Shown piece after piece: positions 1-6,893 of a stretch of DNA of 13,784 nucleotides. Below the pieces are notes generated by a model. It was not told where the DNA came from and did no database searches. It was given only the letters and a program-made list of their open reading frames with translations. A program made the position numbers and the translations under genes. The stretch is from Candidatus Omnitrophota bacterium (GTDB taxonomy: Bacteria; Omnitrophota; Gorgyraeia; JABMRG01): the NCBI GenBank assembly GCA_013202935.1, contig JABMRG010000102.1, positions 1-13,784 of the forward strand. The letters are read 5' to 3'. Position 1 is the stretch's first letter, and each line of letters starts with the position of its first letter.

Positions 1-175
1 AGAGTGGCGGAACTGAACCCGAGACAAGTGCTTGGTGAATTCCGCCAAACGAACGAGCCATAAGTCCAAAAGGACGGCGAAAAATGCCAGCACTGCGAAG
101 GCAGAAGGCATAAACAAAGCTTCTGTTCCTGCGTAGATTACTCCTACACCATACAGCGCTTGCTTCATATTATCA
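1..175. other. Noncoding, hairpin-rich upstream stretch
   Basis: I cannot support a gene here. On the + strand GGCGGAA (6-12) pairs perfectly with TTCCGCC (40-46), GTCC-AAAA-GGAC forms a small hairpin (64-75), and ATGCC (84-88) pairs with GGCAT (107-111) around an inner CTGC-GAAG-GCAG hairpin (93-104). CAGAAG (102-107) can alternatively pair with CTTCTG (120-125). A frame open on the minus strand runs from an ATG at 168 to the window edge (56 codons, hydrophobic), but it has no ribosome site and covers the same hairpins. On the + strand a 20-codon open frame ends at the TAA at 61-63 and could be the tail of an upstream gene. Neither is convincing. The stretch looks like structured noncoding DNA or RNA upstream of the promoter at 176. 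Confidence 0.45.
81..120 (+). repeat. Dispersed structured element, copy 1
   Basis: This segment shares ordered blocks with 9468-9517: GAAA/AAAA then ATGCCA, then CTGCGA, then CAGAAGG, then TAAACAAAGC (10 identical bases), with small indels between blocks. Both copies carry a hairpin just before the CAGAAGG block (here 84-111) and both lie on the + strand in a gene-free gap upstream of a gene. The shared order of blocks makes chance unlikely but not excluded. Whether it is an RNA element or a small mobile repeat cannot be told from two copies. Confidence 0.4.
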
Positions 176-205
176 TTGACATAGTATATTCACACTTGTT
201 ATAAT
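176..205 (+). promoter_or_regulatory. Sigma-70-type promoter for the LPS gene block
   Basis: TTGACA at 176-181 matches the -35 consensus exactly and TATAAT at 200-205 matches the -10 consensus exactly, separated by 18 bases. The predicted start of transcription is near 212, giving a leader of about 50 bases to the kinase start at 261. It is the only full-consensus promoter I found, and it lies directly ahead of the long one-directional gene run. It probably drives at least the heptose kinase and Kdo genes. Confidence 0.75.
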
Positions 206-220
206 TGTAAGACTTACAAT
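204..220. promoter_or_regulatory. Palindromic operator candidate over the transcription start
   Basis: ATTGTAAG (204-211) and CTTACAAT (213-220) are exact reverse complements around a single central base at 212. The left arm overlaps the last two bases of the -10 box and the centre falls at the predicted +1. A third copy of the core TTACAAT lies at 241-247, next to the ribosome site. A dimeric repressor bound here would block RNA polymerase. The regulator is unknown. Confidence 0.5.
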
Positions 221-226
221 ACTACT

Positions 227-240
227 ATCTATATATAGAT
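227..240. repeat. Perfect 14-bp palindrome in the 5' leader
   Basis: ATCTATA (227-233) is followed directly by its reverse complement TATAGAT (234-240). It lies between the operator-like palindrome and the ribosome site AGGAG (251-255). It could be a protein site. As RNA it has no loop room, so only the outer pairs could form. The AT-rich surroundings make chance a fair alternative. Confidence 0.3.
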
Positions 241-260
241 TTACAATCTTAGGAGTTGGT

Positions 261-1325
261 ATGCACAACCACAGTTTAAGCAAGTTCAATAAGATAATAT
301 CGCGCTTCAAAAAGGCCCGCGTTTTAGTAATAGGCGATATAATGCTTGATAGATTTATATGGGGAACGGTCTCCCGTATCTCACCTGAAGCCCCTGTGCC
401 TGTAGTCTGGTCAAAATCAGAATCTTTTATGCCAGGGGGCGCTGCAAACGTAGCCAACAATATAAGAGTCTTAGGGGCAAAGGCATATATGTGCGGGGTG
501 GTAGGAGATGATGAGGAAGGAAGAGCTATTATATCAGAGCTTGTTAAAAACAAGATTGATAGCAAAGGAATAGTTGTAGACAAAACCCGGCCCACTGTGA
601 ATAAGACACGTATAATAGCCCATCACCAGCAGGTAGTGCGTATAGATAAGGAATCTGATGACCTGGTCTCCTATTCTATTGTGAAAAAAATTCTAAAGTT
701 TGCAAGGGAAAGAATAGATGATATAGACGCTATAATTATTGAAGATTATGGCAAGGGCCTGATAGTCCCGCAGCTTATAAAAGAGCTTATATCTATTGCA
801 AAAAAGCATAAAAAAATTATTATGGTCGATCCAAAAGAGAACCACCTTAACTTTTACAAGGGGATTACTGCTATGACCCCTAATAGAAAAGAAGCAGAAA
901 TAACTTCCGGCATAGTGATCAAAAATGAGAATTCATTGAAAAAGGCAGGCAGAAAGCTCCTCCAGCACCTGCGAGCTGAGGCGGTATTAGTCACATTGGG
1001 GGAAGATGGGATGGCGCTTTTTAGAAAGAAGGGAGACTTTGTGCATATACATACGGTGGCCCAGGAAGTGTATGATGTCTCTGGCGCAGGCGATACAGTA
1101 ATTGCCACATTTGCCCTATCAAAGGCCTCGGGCGCAGACATGGTAGAAGCAGCACATATATCAAATATAGCGGCTGGGATAGTAGTTGGAAAGCTTGGCA
1201 TAGCAACATGTAATGCAAAAGAATTAGAATCCCACCTTAGCCAGATATATAAATACGGGCCAAAACGAAAAAAGGTGACATATCCATCAGATTCTATATT
1301 TAAAGACCATAAAAGGAGCAGATAA
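261..1325 (+). CDS. rfaE1: D-glycero-beta-D-manno-heptose-7-phosphate kinase
   Basis: A 354-residue PfkB/ribokinase-family sugar kinase that phosphorylates heptose 7-phosphate at C1, a step towards ADP-heptose for the LPS inner core (cytoplasm). The RfaE/HldE domain-I signature is clear: GDIMLDRFIWG (25-35), then SRISPEAPVPVV (38-49), then PGGAANVANN (58-67). The C-terminal anion-hole motif DVSGAGDT (272-279) carries the expected catalytic Asp278. The adenylyltransferase half of bifunctional HldE is absent, so this is a stand-alone (HldA-type) kinase and a separate partner must lie elsewhere. The last 20 or so residues are a basic extension. The ATG at 261 has AGGAG at 251-255, and the signature begins at the usual distance from it. 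First gene after the promoter, 3 bases ahead of kdsB. Other PfkB substrates are unlikely given the signature and neighbours. Confidence 0.9.
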   Translation: MHNHSLSKFNKIISRFKKARVLVIGDIMLDRFIWGTVSRISPEAPVPVVWSKSESFMPGGAANVANNIRVLGAKAYMCGVVGDDEEGRAIISELVKNKIDSKGIVVDKTRPTVNKTRIIAHHQQVVRIDKESDDLVSYSIVKKILKFARERIDDIDAIIIEDYGKGLIVPQLIKELISIAKKHKKIIMVDPKENHLNFYKGITAMTPNRKEAEITSGIVIKNENSLKKAGRKLLQHLRAEAVLVTLGEDGMALFRKKGDFVHIHTVAQEVYDVSGAGDTVIATFALSKASGADMVEAAHISNIAAGIVVGKLGIATCNAKELESHLSQIYKYGPKRKKVTYPSDSIFKDHKRSR

Positions 1326-1328
1326 GAT

Positions 1329-2078
1329 ATGACAAGCGTAGGTATTATACCGGCTCGTTATCATGCAACCAGATTTGAAGGTAAGGTATTAGCTATCATA
1401 AGTGGAAAACCTATGATACAACATGTCTGGGAGCGTGCAAAAAAGGCCCATACATTAGATGATCTGATTGTTGCAGCAGATGATGAGCGCATAATTAAAG
1501 TTGTAGAAGAGTTTGGGGGGAAGGCAATATTTACCTCAAAATCGCACCCTTCGGGAACAGACCGCTTAAGAGAGATAGCCAATCCTCTGGACGTGGATAT
1601 TGTAGTCAATATCCAGGGTGATGAGCCGCTGCTCCATCACTCCATGATAGACCATCTTGTAAGTGCTTTGATAGAGGACAAAGAGCTTGTTATGGCTACC
1701 CTCATGAGAAAACTGGATAACCCACGCGATATAGAAGACCCGAATATAGTGAAAGTAGTTGTAGATAAGAATAATATAGCGCTCTATTTTTCTCGAAGCA
1801 GGATACCTTTTATAAGAGATGAAGATATAGCTCACAGCAGCCGGAGGCTCCCGTATTATAAACATATAGGCTTGTATGCCTATACTAAAGATTTTCTCTT
1901 TACATTTGCCAACCTGCCACCGTCATCTTTAGAAAAGTATGAAAAGTTGGAGCAGTTAAGGGCGCTTGAGAATGGATATAAGATAAAAGTGATTGAGACA
2001 AAGTATGATACGATAGGTGTTGATACGCCTCAGGACCTTGAGATAGTCAAGGAAAGGCTTACGGCTAAAAGAGGATAG
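1329..2078 (+). CDS. kdsB: 3-deoxy-manno-octulosonate cytidylyltransferase (CMP-Kdo synthetase)
   Basis: Activates Kdo with CTP to CMP-Kdo, the donor for Kdo transfer to lipid A (cytoplasm). The 249-residue length is normal for KdsB. The N-terminus IIPARYHATRFEGKVL (6-21) is the nucleotide-binding motif of sugar cytidylyltransferases. SGTDR (75-79), NIQGDEP (94-100) and the conserved YYKHIGLYAY segment (about 174-183) followed by a LEKYEKLEQLR-type helix are all family hallmarks. The ATG at 1329 lies 3 bases after the kinase stop. Its ribosome site AGGAG (1314-1318) is inside the end of the upstream gene, so the two are probably co-translated. It shares the operon with kdsA, kdsD and kdsC, which make its substrate. 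Confidence 0.96.
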   Translation: MTSVGIIPARYHATRFEGKVLAIISGKPMIQHVWERAKKAHTLDDLIVAADDERIIKVVEEFGGKAIFTSKSHPSGTDRLREIANPLDVDIVVNIQGDEPLLHHSMIDHLVSALIEDKELVMATLMRKLDNPRDIEDPNIVKVVVDKNNIALYFSRSRIPFIRDEDIAHSSRRLPYYKHIGLYAYTKDFLFTFANLPPSSLEKYEKLEQLRALENGYKIKVIETKYDTIGVDTPQDLEIVKERLTAKRG

Positions 2079-2080
2079 AT

Positions 2081-2911
2081 TTGAAGAATCATATAGTAAA
2101 GGTCGATAATATAAGAATAGGCCAAAAGCAGCCGCTGGTGCTTATAGCAGGCCCCTGTGTTATAGAAAACGAAAAACAGGCCCTCTATCATGCTGAGGAG
2201 CTTGTTAAAATAACATCAAAATTAAAGATCCCTCTGATCTATAAGTCAAGTTATGATAAGGCCAATAGAAGTTCCATAGATTCATTCCGGGGCCCGGGCC
2301 TTTTTAAAGGCCTCGATATACTAAAAAAGATAAAAGATAGATTTAAATTGTCAATACTGAGTGATATCCACTGCAGGGAACAGATAGAGGAGGCTGTCCA
2401 CGTTCTCGATATTATTCAGATACCCGCATTCCTATGCCGTCAGACAGACCTTATATTAGCTGCTGCAGAGACACACAAACCGGTAAACGTTAAGAAGGGT
2501 CAGTTTATGGCTCCGTGGGATATAAAAAATATAATAGAGAAGATAGAGATGGCAGGCAACTATAATATATTGATTACAGAACGCGGTACAAGCTTTGGTT
2601 ATAATAACCTGGTTAGTGATATGCGTTCCTTGCCTATAATGAGAAAATTCGGCTATCCTGTAATATATGACGCAACACATAGTGTACAGCTGCCAGGTGG
2701 GCTGGGAGGTTCCTCCGGCGGACAGCGTGAATTTGTCTCGTCTCTTGCCAGGGCTGCAGTAGCGGTAGGTATTGATGGAATTTTCCTTGAGACACATCGT
2801 GATCCATCGAAGGCATTATCAGACGGTCCTAATATGCTGAGGTTAAAGGACCTTAGCAAACTACTAAATCAGATAAAAAAAATAAGAGAGGTAATAGAAA
2901 AAGATGTTTGA
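2081..2911 (+). CDS. kdsA: 3-deoxy-8-phosphooctulonate synthase (Kdo-8-P synthase), metal-dependent type
   Basis: Condenses phosphoenolpyruvate with arabinose 5-phosphate to Kdo 8-phosphate (cytoplasm). The 276-residue protein shows IAGPCVIE (22-29), KSSYDKANRSS (55-65), IIQIPAFLCRQTDL (111-124), NVKKGQFMAPWD (136-147), TERGTSFGYNNL (166-177) and DATHSVQLPGG (197-207). Cys26, His200, Glu237 and Asp248 match in identity and spacing the metal ligands of the Aquifex aeolicus enzyme (Cys11, His185, Glu222, Asp233). This places it in the metal-dependent class rather than the E. coli class, which has Asn at the Cys position. The start is TTG at 2081, two bases after the kdsB stop, with GAGGA at 2071-2075. 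No ATG fits the family N-terminus. The 3' end overlaps the next gene by 8 bases. Confidence 0.96.
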   Translation: MKNHIVKVDNIRIGQKQPLVLIAGPCVIENEKQALYHAEELVKITSKLKIPLIYKSSYDKANRSSIDSFRGPGLFKGLDILKKIKDRFKLSILSDIHCREQIEEAVHVLDIIQIPAFLCRQTDLILAAAETHKPVNVKKGQFMAPWDIKNIIEKIEMAGNYNILITERGTSFGYNNLVSDMRSLPIMRKFGYPVIYDATHSVQLPGGLGGSSGGQREFVSSLARAAVAVGIDGIFLETHRDPSKALSDGPNMLRLKDLSKLLNQIKKIREVIEKDV

Positions 2912-4235
2912 AGAAAATTGGGCTTATAGGATAATTGTGATACTCTCCTTATGTATCCTTCTGGTATGGACATACCTTACCAACGAGGAGACAGTGCTTA
3001 ATTATATATCAGGAAAGTTTATTATGGATACAAGGCTTGTGTGGCAGATCGGCATATTTGCACTTTTGAGCATAGTGCTATTTTATCTTATGCAGTCTAC
3101 CCTGGATTACAAGTCACAGAATGATGTCTTAAAAAAGTATCTGCAGCGCTTACAACACGAACTGGATACTGAGAGAGAGGCACTTAAGGATTTAAAGCAG
3201 GAGACAAACGATGAGGTTATGCGCCTTGAGTCTTTTGTGATTACAATATCTGATATGGCAAAGCAGATAAGTTCTGTGCTTGAGACAGACGAACTCTTAA
3301 GGGTTATCTTAAGAAAGGCGATAGATCTTTTAAATTCACAGAAGTGCGCAATATTTAAGATGGATCATAAGACTAAAGAGTTAATATACGTAGACTCTAT
3401 AGGTTATAAGAAAAAGATTCTTGAAGGTCTGAAATTAAAGGCGGACGAAGAGTCTGGCCTTATAGGGTATGCTGCAAGCACTGGGCTATTCGCTTCAAAA
3501 AAGAGCATGGATCAGGATTACACAAAGAGCCATATACTTGATAAAGATAAGATGCAGACAAGTTTTTCTCAACCGATCGTACATAATTCAAGCACTATAG
3601 CTGTAATATGCGTGGGAGATGCAAGTAAGGATTTAACTCATGAGCAGGTAATGAGGCTTTTATCTACACTTGCAAATTTTGGTGCTGTGGCACTTACCAA
3701 TACAAACCTTGTAGATAAGCTGAGAGAGCAGTCTATAAGGGATAGCCTTACATGGCTCTATAACCATCAGCATTTTCAGGAGAGAATGAACAAGTTGCTG
3801 GACGCTGCTGCCAGAGAAAATGAACCCCTTGGTTTTATTATGCTGGATATAGATCACTTCAAGCAGTTAAACGATACGCATGGCCACCAGGCTGGTGATT
3901 TTGTTCTGAAAAATACAGCAAAGATACTAAGTTCGGAATTAAGGGGATATGATATTGTAGCACGCTATGGCGGAGAGGAATTCGTTGCTATCCTTCCACG
4001 CAGAAATCTTAAGCAGTCCTATGATATAGCTGAAAGATTACGTAGCGTATTTGAGAAGGGAAGAATAGCTTTCGAGACCAAGAATCTTAATATTACTATA
4101 AGTGCTGGCGTTTCGGCATATGATCCTACAAAGAAAGAGAAAGCAGAAAAAGGGCTACTTATAAAATATGCTGACAATGCACTCTATGAGGCAAAGAAAA
4201 AAGGAAGAAATCAGGTAATAATGGCCAAAACCTAA
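2904..4235 (+). CDS. Membrane GAF-GGDEF diguanylate cyclase
   Basis: Predicted to make cyclic di-GMP from two GTP at the inner membrane. Two hydrophobic segments (about 8-25 and 46-63) are followed by a charged coiled-coil stretch (about 70-105), a GAF-like sensor domain (about 115-265) and a GGDEF domain (about 275-440). The active site is GGEEF (356-360), with the metal-binding Asp315 in MLDIDHFK. RGYD (347-350), exactly five residues before GGEEF, fits the RxxD inhibitory site, so product inhibition is likely. The usual DxLTGLxN motif reads DSLTWLYN (280-287), with Trp for the normal Gly. The ligand of the GAF domain is not evident. It overlaps kdsA by 8 bases and precedes a PilT gene, which suggests a role in surface attachment or twitching. 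The cyclase call is sure; the signal and target are not. Confidence 0.9.
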   Translation: MFEENWAYRIIVILSLCILLVWTYLTNEETVLNYISGKFIMDTRLVWQIGIFALLSIVLFYLMQSTLDYKSQNDVLKKYLQRLQHELDTEREALKDLKQETNDEVMRLESFVITISDMAKQISSVLETDELLRVILRKAIDLLNSQKCAIFKMDHKTKELIYVDSIGYKKKILEGLKLKADEESGLIGYAASTGLFASKKSMDQDYTKSHILDKDKMQTSFSQPIVHNSSTIAVICVGDASKDLTHEQVMRLLSTLANFGAVALTNTNLVDKLREQSIRDSLTWLYNHQHFQERMNKLLDAAARENEPLGFIMLDIDHFKQLNDTHGHQAGDFVLKNTAKILSSELRGYDIVARYGGEEFVAILPRRNLKQSYDIAERLRSVFEKGRIAFETKNLNITISAGVSAYDPTKKEKAEKGLLIKYADNALYEAKKKGRNQVIMAKT

Positions 4236-4245
4236 GGAGCGTATA

Positions 4246-5304
4246 ATGGAGATAGCAGATCTTTTACAGTTAGCGCATAATTCTAAGGCATCAGACTTAA
4301 TGCTTGTTGTAGGTTCGCCTCCCGCGCTAAGGATAGATGGGATAGTGAAACCGACCGATCTTTCTCCCCTGACCCCTGATGATGCCCAGCGTCTTATATT
4401 TTCAATACTGACTGATGAACAGATAGCCCAGTACAAGGAGCACCATGAGCTTGATGCTTCATATGCTGTTAGCGGTTTAGCTAGATTTAGGGTAAATGTT
4501 CATCAGCAGCGTGGAAGCATCGCAGCGGCAATGAGAAGGATACCTATTGAGATACCAAGTTTTGATGATTTAGGCCTTCCCAAAAGCATAATAAGCAAGC
4601 TATGCCGCCTGCGAAGCGGGCTGGTCCTGTTAACAGGCCAAAGTGGCAGTGGAAAGACTACAACACTTGCCTCTATGGTAGACTTTATAAATTCAGAACG
4701 GCCATGCCATATTATTACAATAGAGGACCCTATAGAGTTTATACATCAGCATAAGAAGGCTATTGTAGAGCAGAGAGAGGTTTACAGTGACTCCGTCTCA
4801 TTCTCTAGTGCGTTGCACCATATAATGAGACAGGACCCAGACATTATACTTATAGGTGAGATGCGGGATCTTGAAACTATCAGTACAGCTATTACAGCAT
4901 CTGAGACAGGCCAGCTGGTCTTTGCAACTCTCCACACAATAGATGCGAGCGAAACCATAAACAGAGTAATAGATGTTTTTCCATGGAGACAGCAACAGCA
5001 GATAAGAACACAGCTGGCCTCTACAGTGAAAGGTGTTATATCGCAAAGGTTGCTTCCCAAGGCACATGGCAAAGGCCTTGTGGTTGCCTGTGAGGTAATG
5101 CTGGGTATTCCAGCCATCAAGAACCTTATACGTGAAGGAAGCACACATCAGTTGCAGAATGTTATTGAGACTAGTGCAAAACATGGAATGCAGTCTATGG
5201 ACCAGGCCCTGTTTAATTTGTATAATAAAAAAGCTATAGATAAGAACGAGCTTCTATCTAACATAAAAGATAAAGAACGGGAAGAGGTAAAGTCGATTTT
5301 ATGA
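4246..5304 (+). CDS. pilT: Type IV pilus retraction ATPase, PilT family
   Basis: Hexameric motor that powers pilus disassembly and twitching at the cytoplasmic face of the inner membrane. The 352-residue length fits PilT and is too short for PilB or GspE. It has Walker A GQSGSGKT (131-138), an Asp-box region IITIEDPIEF (156-165), Walker B DIILIGEMRD (199-208) with Glu205, and the His box TLHTIDAS (228-235). AIKNLIRE (290-297) is the AIRNLIRE motif required for retraction in PilT. The PilT paralogue PilU is the main alternative, but the intact AIRNLIRE-like motif favours PilT. The ribosome site AAGGAG (4234-4239) overlaps the stop of the cyclase gene, and the end overlaps kdsD by 4 bases. No pilin or PilB/C gene is in the window. 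Confidence 0.92.
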   Translation: MEIADLLQLAHNSKASDLMLVVGSPPALRIDGIVKPTDLSPLTPDDAQRLIFSILTDEQIAQYKEHHELDASYAVSGLARFRVNVHQQRGSIAAAMRRIPIEIPSFDDLGLPKSIISKLCRLRSGLVLLTGQSGSGKTTTLASMVDFINSERPCHIITIEDPIEFIHQHKKAIVEQREVYSDSVSFSSALHHIMRQDPDIILIGEMRDLETISTAITASETGQLVFATLHTIDASETINRVIDVFPWRQQQQIRTQLASTVKGVISQRLLPKAHGKGLVVACEVMLGIPAIKNLIREGSTHQLQNVIETSAKHGMQSMDQALFNLYNKKAIDKNELLSNIKDKEREEVKSIL

Positions 5305-6299
5305 GTAAAAAGAAGAAAGCAACCAAGAGAGAAAGATCAGGCTGGGCCATTACTGCTAAGGAGGTTTTAAGGATTGAGAGTAATGCCATCAAGAACCTCC
5401 TCAAAAGCATAGGGTCAGAGTTTGAGAAAACCGTGGCAATGATTCTTGAAACTTCAGGCAGGGTAATTGTTACTGGAATGGGAAAACCGGGTATAATAGG
5501 CCAGAAGATATCTGCCACACTATCATCGACTGGGACCCCGAGCCTATTTCTTCATCCTGCAGAGGCTATCCATGGCGACTTGGGCAGGGTTAAAAAGAAT
5601 GATATTATATTAGCGTTGTCTAATAGTGGTGAAACAGATGAGGTAAAGAAGCTCTTACCTATAATAAAAAAGATTGGCGCAAAGCTTATAGGGCTTACAG
5701 GAAGCAGGAATTCCACTTTGGCAAAATATAGTGATGTTGTATTATACGCAGGAGTAAAAAGAGAGGCATGTCCGCTTGGCCTTGCTCCAACCGCAAGCAC
5801 AACAGCTATGCTTGCTATGGGTGATGCCTTAAGCATAGCCCTTCTTAAGGCAAAAGGATTTAAGGTGGAAAATTTTGCCTTTTATCATCCAGGAGGCTCG
5901 CTCGGTAAAAAATTGTGGCTTAAAGTAGAAGATGTTATGCGCAAAGGAACAAACCACACCATGGTAAGGGAAGATATGCCTGTAAGGAGAGTCCTTTATG
6001 CTATAACTAAGGCACGAGCAGGAAGCGCAACTATTGTAAATAAGAGAGGAGCTCTAGTAGGTATATTTACAGATGGTGACCTAAGAAGGCACCTTGAGAA
6101 GGATGCTGCTATTGTAGGAAAGGAAGTAAGCAAGGCAATGACAAAAAATCCTGCGACCATACTAAAGGGTAAAATGGCGGTTGAGGCATTACGTATCCTG
6201 CAGGATAAAAGAATAGATGAGATACCGGTTGTGGATAAGAATAGGCGCCCTATCGGCTTAATAGATGTTCAGGATTTGCTAAAGGCAGGACTTGTTTAA
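5301..6299 (+). CDS. kdsD: Arabinose-5-phosphate isomerase (KpsF/GutQ/KdsD family)
   Basis: Converts ribulose 5-phosphate to arabinose 5-phosphate, the sugar substrate of KdsA (cytoplasm). The 332 residues form an N-terminal SIS domain (about 45-180) and a tandem CBS pair (about 210-265 and 275-330), the standard KdsD layout. Key residues line up with the E. coli active site: Lys62 in GMGK, Glu111 in NSGE, Glu155 in KREACPLG and His196 in YHPGGSLG. The phosphosugar loop reads GKPGIIGQK (61-69) instead of the common GKSGHIGRK. The first 20 residues are unusually basic. The ATG shares an ATGA with the pilT stop, so translation is probably coupled. The Kdo gene context supports KdsD rather than the sugar-alcohol role of GutQ. 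Confidence 0.94.
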   Translation: MSKKKKATKRERSGWAITAKEVLRIESNAIKNLLKSIGSEFEKTVAMILETSGRVIVTGMGKPGIIGQKISATLSSTGTPSLFLHPAEAIHGDLGRVKKNDIILALSNSGETDEVKKLLPIIKKIGAKLIGLTGSRNSTLAKYSDVVLYAGVKREACPLGLAPTASTTAMLAMGDALSIALLKAKGFKVENFAFYHPGGSLGKKLWLKVEDVMRKGTNHTMVREDMPVRRVLYAITKARAGSATIVNKRGALVGIFTDGDLRRHLEKDAAIVGKEVSKAMTKNPATILKGKMAVEALRILQDKRIDEIPVVDKNRRPIGLIDVQDLLKAGLV

Positions 6300-6365
6300 T
6301 TGCTACCGTCCCCGCCATATGCTAACCATTTAAATTATAGCTTGTAAATAAAGGATAAGAATAGA
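6300..6365 (+). other. Short gap between kdsD and kdsC
   Basis: A 66-base gap, one of the few breaks in the gene run. It contains AAGGA (about 6351-6355), the probable ribosome site for kdsC, and an AT-rich core. I found no convincing promoter pair and no hairpin followed by a T run, so transcription probably reads through. Confidence 0.5.
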
Positions 6366-6893
6366 GTGTCTTCAGGGATAAAGAAAAAGGCTAAGGATAT
6401 AAAGCTGCTCATCATGGATGTCGATGGAGTACTTACCACAGGCTGTATAGTAATTGATGGCCTGGGCCGTGAGACCAAGATATTTGATGTGCAGGATGGT
6501 TTTGGTATTATGCTATGGAAAAGAGCAGGCCTTAAAACAGCTATAATAACAGCGGGCCTTACAGCTGCAGTGAAAAAAAGAGCAGCTGTGCTTAAGGTCG
6601 ATTACCTATACCAAAAGGCAAGGAATAAGCTGCCCGTTTATGAAGAGCTAAAAAATAAACTTCGGGTAAATGATAACCAGATATGCTTTATTGGAGATGA
6701 TATTATAGATGTACCTCTTTTAAAAAGGGTAGGGCTTGCATGTTCTGTCCCCAACGCCCATGATGAGATTAAACCGTATGCCCATTATATTACAAAGAGA
6801 GAGGGCGGCAAGGGTGCTGTGCGCGAAATAATAGATATGATGTTAAGGGCCAAGGGCCTCTGGAAAGAGGTTACCGGGGATTATATTAAATGA
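6366..6893 (+). CDS. kdsC: 3-deoxy-D-manno-octulosonate 8-phosphate phosphatase (HAD family)
   Basis: Removes phosphate from Kdo 8-phosphate to give Kdo for KdsB (cytoplasm). The 175 residues and lack of a cap domain are typical of KdsC (HAD subclass C0, tetramer). Motif I is MDVDGVLTTG (17-26), with Asp18 the nucleophile and Asp20 the acid/base. Lys88 in KARNKLP is the motif III lysine, and FIGDDIIDVP (108-117) is motif IV. EGGKGAVRE (146-154) matches the C-terminal GGxGAVRE of KdsC. Motif II reads ITAGLT (61-66), where many family members have ITGRxS, so the Arg there is missing. The start is GTG at 6366. The end overlaps the acyltransferase gene by 4 bases (ATGA). Place and motifs make KdsC much more likely than another HAD phosphatase. 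Confidence 0.93.
   Translation: MSSGIKKKAKDIKLLIMDVDGVLTTGCIVIDGLGRETKIFDVQDGFGIMLWKRAGLKTAIITAGLTAAVKKRAAVLKVDYLYQKARNKLPVYEELKNKLRVNDNQICFIGDDIIDVPLLKRVGLACSVPNAHDEIKPYAHYITKREGGKGAVREIIDMMLRAKGLWKEVTGDYIK

Noticed and set aside
1..63. Possible tail of an upstream + strand gene (20 codons to the TAA at 61-63)
   Set aside because: Too short to recognise, and the same bases form a 7-bp stem. It stays possible, so I mention it under the noncoding stretch only.
1..125. tRNA or other standard RNA gene
   Set aside because: No cloverleaf, anticodon arm or T-loop pattern fits the observed stems.
1..168. Minus-strand open frame of 56 codons from an ATG at 168 running off the window, with hydrophobic residues
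   Set aside because: No ribosome site precedes it, it overlaps several + strand hairpins, and part of it matches a noncoding stretch at 9468-9517.
173..595. Minus-strand open frame of 140 codons
   Set aside because: It lies opposite the heptose kinase and its promoter, resembles no family, and is low in complexity (Ser/Thr/Ile/Leu rich). It is the antisense shadow of a real gene.
2297..2312. GGCCTTTTTAAAGGCC palindrome inside kdsA
   Set aside because: It encodes conserved residues of the FRGPGL region, is not at a gene boundary, and is explained by codon choice.
2875..2882. Run of eight A near the end of kdsA as a possible frameshift site joining kdsA to the cyclase
   Set aside because: The cyclase frame meets a TAA directly after the run (2883-2885), so slippage could not produce a fusion.
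6300..6365. Internal promoter before kdsC
   Set aside because: TTGCTA at 6300 has no acceptable -10 box at 16-18 bases.
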